From contig NZ_CP012109.1 of assembly GCF_000280925.3 (NCBI RefSeq), forward strand, positions 7,088,501-7,152,500: DNA of 64,000 nucleotides, given 5' to 3'. The notes beneath the pieces are model-generated. The model did not search any database. It was not told where the DNA came from and saw nothing but the letters and a program-made list of their open reading frames with translations. Shown here piece by piece: positions 58,830 to 64,000 of the stretch. The stretch's first letter is position 1; each line of letters starts with the position of its first letter. This stretch comes from Myxococcus hansupus (GTDB taxonomy: Bacteria > Myxococcota > Myxococcia > Myxococcales > Myxococcaceae). The position numbers were made by a program, and so were the translations under genes.

Positions 58830-59531
58830 GTGCTGAAGGCGCTGTTGGACCTGCTGTATCCCCCTTCCTGTCTCGCCTGCACGAAGGTGCTGCCGGGCTC
58901 GGAGGGCTTCTTCTGCGAGGCCTGTGACACCGCGCTGGAGCGGCTGCCTCCCGTGTGCTGCCGCACCTGCGCGGAGCCCGGCGCGTTTCCTGGGGATGCC
59001 TGTCCCCGGTGCCGGGCCTCGCCGCCACCGTTCAGCCGCGCCTGGGCGCCCTTCGCGCACGAGGGGCCCGTGGCGCGCGCCATCCACCGATTCAAATACG
59101 AGGACCACCCGAACCTCGCGGGCCCGCTGGCGGAGCTGCTCGCGGACGAGGCGCGCGGATTCCTGGCGCAGGCCCCCGCGCTGGTGGTCGCCCTGCCCTT
59201 GCACAAGCGGCGCTATCACACGCGCAAGTACGACCAGGCCCAGTTGCTGGCGGGCGCGCTGGCGCGGGCGACGGGACGGAAAGCGCCCGTGGGGCTGCTC
59301 ACGCGTCAGCGCGAGACACAGCGGCAGGTGGGGCTGAGCGAGGCGGAGCGGGCCAACAATGTCGCGGGCGCATTCACCGCGTCCTCGCGTGTCGCGGGGC
59401 AACACGTGTTGCTCGTGGATGACGTGTTCACCACGGGCGCCACCGCTCGCGCGGCGGCCTCCGCGCTGCGCGAAGCGGGGGCCACGCAGGTGGAGATGCT
59501 GAGCCTGGCGCGGGCGTTCACCCTTGAGTGA
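58830..59531 (+). CDS. comF: ComF-family phosphoribosyltransferase-like protein
   Basis: A 233-residue ComF/GntX-type protein: an N-terminal zinc finger with Cys pairs (CLACTKV, CEAC, CCRTC, CPRC in the first 60 residues). A C-terminal type I PRTase domain has the PRPP loop VLLVDDVFTTGATA at about 192-205 and KYDQAQLLAGALAR. In naturally competent bacteria ComF is needed for DNA uptake or integration; elsewhere its role is unclear. Start is GTG at 58830. It converges with the Imm52-like gene. Confidence 0.9.
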   Translation: MLKALLDLLYPPSCLACTKVLPGSEGFFCEACDTALERLPPVCCRTCAEPGAFPGDACPRCRASPPPFSRAWAPFAHEGPVARAIHRFKYEDHPNLAGPLAELLADEARGFLAQAPALVVALPLHKRRYHTRKYDQAQLLAGALARATGRKAPVGLLTRQRETQRQVGLSEAERANNVAGAFTASSRVAGQHVLLVDDVFTTGATARAAASALREAGATQVEMLSLARAFTLE

Positions 59532-59593
59532 GCAGCCGACACCCAGCGCACGATGTCCGGCAGGCGCGAACCAGCTCCAACTCAGCCTGGAGC

Positions 59594-60319
59594 CTACGGT
59601 TGGGCTTGGAGCGGCTCCAAGAGCCCGGCTTGGCCCAGCAACACCCGCACCCGCTCAGCGAGCGACACATGCTCCGGGTTGCCAGCGGTGAATCGCTCGG
59701 GCGTGAGGATGATGAGGGTGCCCTTGTCCTCCACAGGCTCGACTCGAACCGGAGCGGGCAGCGGCGGTACCGTGCCTCGATGCCGTGCGAGGTACGTCAC
59801 CCAGCCTACGTAGGGTGATTTCGGGGTGCGCTGGGCCTCGGCCATGTCCCGGTGTTCGTGCGACATGGCCACGCCCCAATCAGGCTCCCACGCGACGGCC
59901 GTTACTCGCAGCGTGTTCGACAACACGGATGCATTCAAAACACGGTCTGCGTTCGCCCCCCGACCCGGCAAGCTGAACACGCACCGGTTGTTTGTCCGCG
60001 AGTCGTAGCTCCCACACCGGATTAGAAAGCCACAGTCATCCTGTGCGGTGGGCGCGCCGTTCCATCCGCCAATGCTGAACCCAAGCTCGTCGAACACAGG
60101 GTCTTTGTTCTTCTGGACCCACCGAGTCAGCGCGTCCTGATCGGGCCGAAGTGGGCGGCTCAAGGACGCTTTGGGCGACTTCGCCGTTTCGTACCACTGC
60201 GCGAAGGATGAATCGGTGACAGCGAGCCCCTTCAGGAAGCTCGCCAATCGTTGAGCACATGCTTCCGGCGGCTCCTCGCGAGGTCCCCAATACCCACCGG
60301 CGTAATACGTTTCACCCAC
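59594..60319 (-). CDS. Imm52-like immunity protein
   Basis: A 241-residue soluble protein. The start ETYYAGGYWGPREEPPEAC, the middle FSIGGWNGAPTAQDD and AWEPDWGVAMSH, and the end GTLIILTPERFTAGNPEHV resemble the immunity protein 52 family, found with polymorphic toxins in myxobacteria. This is recognition from memory, not a search. Such proteins neutralise a cognate toxin in the cytoplasm. No toxin domain adjoins it in the window. Start GTG at 60319. The codon use is less extreme in GC3 than neighbours, which fits acquisition by transfer. Confidence 0.72.
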   Translation of the reverse strand: MGETYYAGGYWGPREEPPEACAQRLASFLKGLAVTDSSFAQWYETAKSPKASLSRPLRPDQDALTRWVQKNKDPVFDELGFSIGGWNGAPTAQDDCGFLIRCGSYDSRTNNRCVFSLPGRGANADRVLNASVLSNTLRVTAVAWEPDWGVAMSHEHRDMAEAQRTPKSPYVGWVTYLARHRGTVPPLPAPVRVEPVEDKGTLIILTPERFTAGNPEHVSLAERVRVLLGQAGLLEPLQAQP

Positions 60320-60527
60320 GAGCTCTCACCTTCAAGGAAGTGCCAGAGGAACCGACGCGCTGGCATACACCGAGCACCTTCAGCGCGGATCCTGGAGAAC
60401 CACGAACGGGGCGCCACTGACCGTCCACAACCGTTGCCCCCGCCGGTCCCCCAGGGAAGACTTCAAGCGCGACGCGGGTCTTCCCCCTGAGCTGAGCCAA
60501 GCCGGAAAGAGCCGGGAGATGGCGCAC
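60312..60527 (-). CDS. doubtful small ORF overlapping the Imm52-like start
   Basis: A 71-residue frame (GTG start at 60527) ends in the first codons of the immunity gene, overlapping by eight bases. The product is basic and Gly/Val-rich, and the last 40 residues (RVALEVFPGGPAGATVV) look beta-like. The overlap matches the toxin-immunity gene layout, so it could be a remnant of a toxin's C-terminus. No toxin motif is visible, and the region also carries the promoter of the divergent M1 peptidase. It may be chance. Confidence 0.22.
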   Translation of the reverse strand: MRHLPALSGLAQLRGKTRVALEVFPGGPAGATVVDGQWRPVRGSPGSALKVLGVCQRVGSSGTSLKVRARG

Positions 60528-60583
60528 CCGGCCATACGTCCAGACTCTGGCTCTTGGGCTGACTGGGGTTAGCGTCGCCCCCC

Positions 60584-63271
60584 ATGCGCTCGCTCATCCC
60601 CATATTCGTCGCGGTCGCCGTCCTCCGCTGTGCCCATGCGCCCGAAGCGCCACCCGCCGCGCCTGTGAGCGCGGCCCCGGAGTGGCCCGAGGCCCAGCCT
60701 CCCGAGCTGCGACTGCCGAAGTCGGTCCAGCCCACACGCTATGCGCTGGACCTGAAGCTCCTGCCCGCCGAGCCGACCTTCTCGGGCAGCGTCGCCATCG
60801 ACGTGGACGTGCATGAGTCCGTGCGGCAAATCTGGCTGCACGGCCAGGACATGGAAATCACCCAGGCCCGCGTCGAGACGAACGGCCGCACCCTGGACGC
60901 GCGCCCCGTCACCGCCAGCGAGGGCCGCCTGGGCCTGCTGCTCCCCGAGGCCATCGCGCCCGGCAAGGCCCGCATCCACCTCAGCTTCAACGGACAGGTC
61001 GACCGCGAGCGCAGCCAGGGCCTCTACGCCGTGGAGGAAGGCGGCGAGCCGTACCTCTACACCTTCTTCGAGCCCGTCGACGCGCGCCGCGCCTTCCCCT
61101 GCTTCGACGAGCCGGGCTTCAAGGTGCCGTGGACCCTGCGCATCACCGCGAAGGAGGAGCACGTCGCGCTCGCCAACCACCCCATCGTCTCGCGAGAGAA
61201 GCTGGAGGGTGGCCTCGCGCGCGTCACGTTCGCCGAGAGCAAGCCGATGCCCAGCTACCTCGTCGCGTTCGTGGTGGGCCCCTTCGACATCGTGGACGCG
61301 GGCACCGCGGGCCGCAACGCCGCGCCGCTGCGCTTCATCGTGCCCCGTGGCCGGGGCGCGGAGACGGCCTACGCGGCCAGTGTCACGCCGCGCATCGTCT
61401 CGCTCATCGAGGACTACTTCGACATGACGTACCCTTACGAGAAGCTCGACGTGGCCGTGGTGCCTCGCTACTGGGGCACCATGGAGCACCCGGGCCTCGT
61501 GGCGCTCGGGCAGCCGCTGACGCTCATCCGCCCCGGCGAGGAGACGCTCGCGCGCCGCCGCTGGTACGTGAACATCGCCAACCACGAACTGGGGCACTAC
61601 TGGTTCGGCAACATCGTCACCTGCAACTGGTGGGACGACATCTGGCTCAACGAGTCGCTCACCTCGTGGCTGGACCGCAAGACGGTGGAGCTTTTCGACC
61701 CGAGCTGGGAGTTCGCGCTGGAGCAGCACACCCAGTCCGCGATGTTCGCCCTGAACACGGACTCGCTCGCCGCATCCCTGCCGGTGCGCAAGCCGGCCAA
61801 CACGCATGACGAGGTCCTGGGCGCGTTCGACAATGGCACCACGTACGCCAAGGGCTCGGCCATCATCGACATGTTCGAGTCCTGGCTCGGTGAGGAGCGC
61901 ATGCGCGACCTGCTGCGCGGCCACATCCGCAAGAACGAATGGGGCACGACGACGGCGGACGACTTCGCGGGCACGCTGAGCGCCGCGGCGGGGCCGGAGG
62001 TCGCCCGCGCGTTCCGCAGCTTCATCGACCAGCCGGGCGCCCCGCGCATCACCGCCGAGCTGCAGTGCCAGCCGGGCTCGCCCGCGAAGCTGAAGCTCCA
62101 GCAGGAGCGCTACGTCCCCGCGGGCTCCACCGTGAGCGCGGCGCAGACGTGGTCCGTTCCCGTCTGCGTGCGCGCCGGCACGGGCAAGACGTCCGAGCGC
62201 GCGTGCACGATGCTCACCGAGGCCACCGGCGAACTGGCGCTCCCCAACAAGAGCTGCCCCGCGTGGGTGCTGCTCAACGCGGGCGGCACGGGCTACTACC
62301 GCGCGGGCTACACGCGGGAGCAGCTCGACCGCGTGGCCGCCGCGCCGAAGGGCGCCCTGACGGTGCGTGAGCGCATGATGTTGCTCTCCGACATGGAGGC
62401 CTCCGCGAACCGGGGTGACCTGCCGCTCGGCGATGCCCTGCGCCACGTCGCCGCGACCGCGAAGGACGACCACCGCCTCATCGTGCAGAGCGGCGCCCGG
62501 CTGCTGTACGCCGTCGACGAGGAGCGGCTGTCCACCGACGAGCGGGCGCGCTTCCGCGCCTGGGTGGCCACGATGTACGGCCCGCGCGCCAAGGCCCTGG
62601 GCTGGGAGCCTCGGCCGGGCGACGACGACACGGTGAAGTCGTCGCGTCCGCGGCTGCTGGCGCTGGCCGCCCTGCAGGGCCAGGACCCGGCGTTGGTTCG
62701 TGACGCGAACCGGCTCGTGAAGGCGTGGCTGGCGGACCGCAAGGCCGTCCACCCCGAAGCCGTGTCCCTCGCGCTCACGGTGGCGGCGCGCAACGGCGAC
62801 AAGGCCTTCTTCGACACGCTGCTCGCGCGGGCGCGCGCGACGGAGGACCGGACCGAGCGCTCGCGCGTCTTCGGCACACTGGGTGCCTTCCGCGACCCGG
62901 CGCTGATGCGCGAGGCGCTGGCCCTGGTGGTGGGCTCGGAGTTCGACGTGCGCGACACCCGCCCCATCCTCATGGGGGCCTTCACCAAGGCGGAGACCCG
63001 GGCGCTCGCCTGGGCGTTCTACCAGGAGCACTTCGACGCGCTGGCGAGCCGGATGCGCTCGGACGAGGTCGCCTCCCTCATCGGACTGACGGGCACGCTG
63101 TGCAGCGAGCAGAGCGCCAACGAGGTGGAGGCCTTCCTCACGCCGCGCATCGCGAAGCTGGACAACGCCTCGCACGCCCTCGCCACCACGCTGGAGTCCA
63201 TTCGCCTGTGCGGCGCGTCCGCCCGGCTGAACGAGCAGAGCGTCCGGGACTTCCTCAAGAAGGCCCGCTGA
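60584..63271 (+). CDS. M1-family zinc aminopeptidase, exported
   Basis: An 895-residue M1 peptidase with an N-terminal signal peptide (hydrophobic core about 5-14, Cys at about 16, Pro/Ala linker after it), suggesting periplasmic or surface location. The zinc site is complete: H334-E335-x2-H338 in ANHELGHYW and E357 in WLNESLTSW. The exopeptidase motif, normally GAMEN, reads GTMEH at 298-302. The N-terminal beta domain, thermolysin-like catalytic domain and the ERAP1_C-type helical C-terminal domain (from about 540) are all present. Predicted role: peptide degradation, possibly in nutrient scavenging. Confidence 0.92.
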   Translation: MRSLIPIFVAVAVLRCAHAPEAPPAAPVSAAPEWPEAQPPELRLPKSVQPTRYALDLKLLPAEPTFSGSVAIDVDVHESVRQIWLHGQDMEITQARVETNGRTLDARPVTASEGRLGLLLPEAIAPGKARIHLSFNGQVDRERSQGLYAVEEGGEPYLYTFFEPVDARRAFPCFDEPGFKVPWTLRITAKEEHVALANHPIVSREKLEGGLARVTFAESKPMPSYLVAFVVGPFDIVDAGTAGRNAAPLRFIVPRGRGAETAYAASVTPRIVSLIEDYFDMTYPYEKLDVAVVPRYWGTMEHPGLVALGQPLTLIRPGEETLARRRWYVNIANHELGHYWFGNIVTCNWWDDIWLNESLTSWLDRKTVELFDPSWEFALEQHTQSAMFALNTDSLAASLPVRKPANTHDEVLGAFDNGTTYAKGSAIIDMFESWLGEERMRDLLRGHIRKNEWGTTTADDFAGTLSAAAGPEVARAFRSFIDQPGAPRITAELQCQPGSPAKLKLQQERYVPAGSTVSAAQTWSVPVCVRAGTGKTSERACTMLTEATGELALPNKSCPAWVLLNAGGTGYYRAGYTREQLDRVAAAPKGALTVRERMMLLSDMEASANRGDLPLGDALRHVAATAKDDHRLIVQSGARLLYAVDEERLSTDERARFRAWVATMYGPRAKALGWEPRPGDDDTVKSSRPRLLALAALQGQDPALVRDANRLVKAWLADRKAVHPEAVSLALTVAARNGDKAFFDTLLARARATEDRTERSRVFGTLGAFRDPALMREALALVVGSEFDVRDTRPILMGAFTKAETRALAWAFYQEHFDALASRMRSDEVASLIGLTGTLCSEQSANEVEAFLTPRIAKLDNASHALATTLESIRLCGASARLNEQSVRDFLKKAR

Positions 63272-63278
63272 AACACCG

Positions 63279-63320
63279 ACGCGTCACGGCGCGACGCACC
63301 TGCGTTCCGCCGTGACGCGT
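63279..63320. terminator. strong inverted repeat after the M1 peptidase
   Basis: ACGCGTCACGGCG (63279-63291) and CGCCGTGACGCGT (63308-63320) are perfect 13-bp inverted repeats with a 16-base loop, starting eight bases after the stop codon. Likely a terminator. Confidence 0.7.
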
Positions 63321-63407
63321 TCGCAGCGGCATTCGCCGGACGCGGCCCGGGCATCCCGCCGGCCGCGCACGGCACATGCGCTGCATGGGTCCGTGCCTTG
63401 GCACACC

Positions 63408-64000
63408 ATGGCCCGCACCCACACCGTTGAAGAAGGCGACTGCGTCTCCAGCATCGCCCACGCCCACGGGCTGAGCCCCCAACACGTCTGGGAGGCGCCC
63501 GGAAACGAAGCGCTTCGCCAGGAGCGGACCAGTCCGCACGTCCTCAAGCCGGGTGACGTGGTGGCGCTCCCGGACAGGCAGGTCCGGCACGTCCCCTGCG
63601 CGACGGGACGCACCCACACCTTCAAGCTCAAGGGCATTCCCGAGCGATTCCGCCTGCGGCTGCACGAGGACGGCGCCCCCCGAACCCGTGTGCCCTACCG
63701 GCTCACCCTCGGACAGGTCGTCCACGAAGGGGAGACGAACGACCAGGGCCTCATCGACTGCGGGATTCCTCCCGGGGCCCGTGAGGCGAAGCTGGAAGTT
63801 GGCGGTGAGGAGTACACGCTGTCGCTGGGAACGCTCCAGCCCGTCAGCACCGATGAAGGGTTGCGAGCGCGGCTGGTGAACCTGGGCTTCCTGGAGGAGG
63901 ACGCCACGGAGGAAGCCCTCGCCGCCGCCGTCGCGGGCTTCCAAGCCGAAGCGGGACTGATGCCCACCGGCACGGTGGATGACGCCACGCGGAGCAAGCT
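63408..64000 (+). CDS. LysM / peptidoglycan-binding domain protein (3' end beyond window)
   Basis: A frame open from ATG 63408 to the window edge (at least 197 residues). It starts with a LysM-like domain (HTVEEGDCVSSIAHAHGLSPQ, about 5-25, and LKPGDVVALP at about 50). A middle beta domain follows (about 70-150: FKLKGIPERFRLRLHEDG). It then enters a PG_binding_1 domain (RARLVNLGFLEEDATEEALAAAVAGFQAEAGL at about 160-190, with the typical PTGTVDDATRSK). This LysM plus linker plus PGB layout is common beside VgrG/PAAR toxins in type VI secretion clusters. No signal peptide is visible, which fits a cytoplasm-loaded secreted accessory. Confidence 0.85.
   Translation, partial: MARTHTVEEGDCVSSIAHAHGLSPQHVWEAPGNEALRQERTSPHVLKPGDVVALPDRQVRHVPCATGRTHTFKLKGIPERFRLRLHEDGAPRTRVPYRLTLGQVVHEGETNDQGLIDCGIPPGAREAKLEVGGEEYTLSLGTLQPVSTDEGLRARLVNLGFLEEDATEEALAAAVAGFQAEAGLMPTGTVDDATRSK

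Noticed and set aside
60569-63175. 868-residue open frame on the minus strand opposite the M1 peptidase
   Set aside because: His/Arg/Glu/Val-rich shadow of a strongly GC3-biased gene; no domain, no start signal, and the opposite strand has a full M1 active site.

Overview
The window is GC-rich (roughly 70 percent by eye), densely coded DNA with strongly GC3-biased codons, so most non-coding frames are also open. The gene content points to a myxobacterium of the Myxococcaceae (Myxococcus, Corallococcus or Pyxidicoccus type). It includes many lipoproteins, a eukaryote-like Ser/Thr kinase, an AgmX/PglI C-terminal domain protein, NtrC-type and LytTR regulators, a GTP-dependent PEPCK, a HemG/HemY-type protoporphyrinogen oxidase and an Imm52-like immunity protein. 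No rRNA, tRNA, CRISPR array, insertion sequence or prophage was seen. Assignments rest on reading the sequence and motif recognition; no database search was run.

Layout. 1-13 kb: tail of an unidentified gene, aat, a lipoprotein, two secreted proteins (one with a pilus-formation N-terminal domain), a CorC/HlyC-type CBS membrane protein, a minus-strand run glgA - Ser/Thr kinase - LEA14-like lipoprotein, pdxH, an SDR, a hemG-type oxidase, and a LytS/LytTR two-component pair. 13-29 kb: a TolB-like and a TPR-like lipoprotein, a GCS2-family ligase, rlmN, a GAF-cyclase next to a CpdA-like phosphodiesterase, gluQ, a membrane protein, a patatin lipoprotein, an AgmX/PglI-type protein, a GNAT and miaE. 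28-41 kb: an SLC13 transporter divergent from pckG, a TPR protein overlapping a branched-chain-type binding lipoprotein, an aminotransferase, bioB-bioF-bioD with a BirA-like operator in front, a YeaQ-type membrane protein and radA. 41-54 kb: a modular GH18 lipoprotein, a RibD-C/DHFR-like protein, a sensor kinase, a frameshifted chemotaxis receptor, a heme-oxygenase-like diiron enzyme, a NUDIX hydrolase, an NtrC-family activator followed by a coiled-coil protein with a consensus sigma-54 promoter, a second LEA14-like lipoprotein and an outer-membrane barrel. 54-64 kb: a TPR protein, rsfS with a histone-like tail, rlmH, an RtcB homologue, a GNAT, gpmI, comF, an Imm52-like immunity gene, an M1 peptidase and the start of a LysM/peptidoglycan-binding protein cut by the window end.

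How the genes work together. Most are housekeeping genes: translation and tRNA/rRNA modification (aat, rlmN, gluQ, miaE, rsfS, rlmH, rtcB-like), cofactors (pdxH, hemG, bioBFD) and central carbon (glgA, pckG, gpmI). The regulatory units that stand out are the kinase downstream of glgA, the cyclase/phosphodiesterase pair, the NtrC-sigma-54 pair and the biotin operator. Perfect inverted repeats at several gene ends, most between converging genes, probably act as terminators. The last 5 kb (orphan immunity gene, LysM spike-accessory-like protein) looks like the edge of an accessory inter-bacterial competition region.
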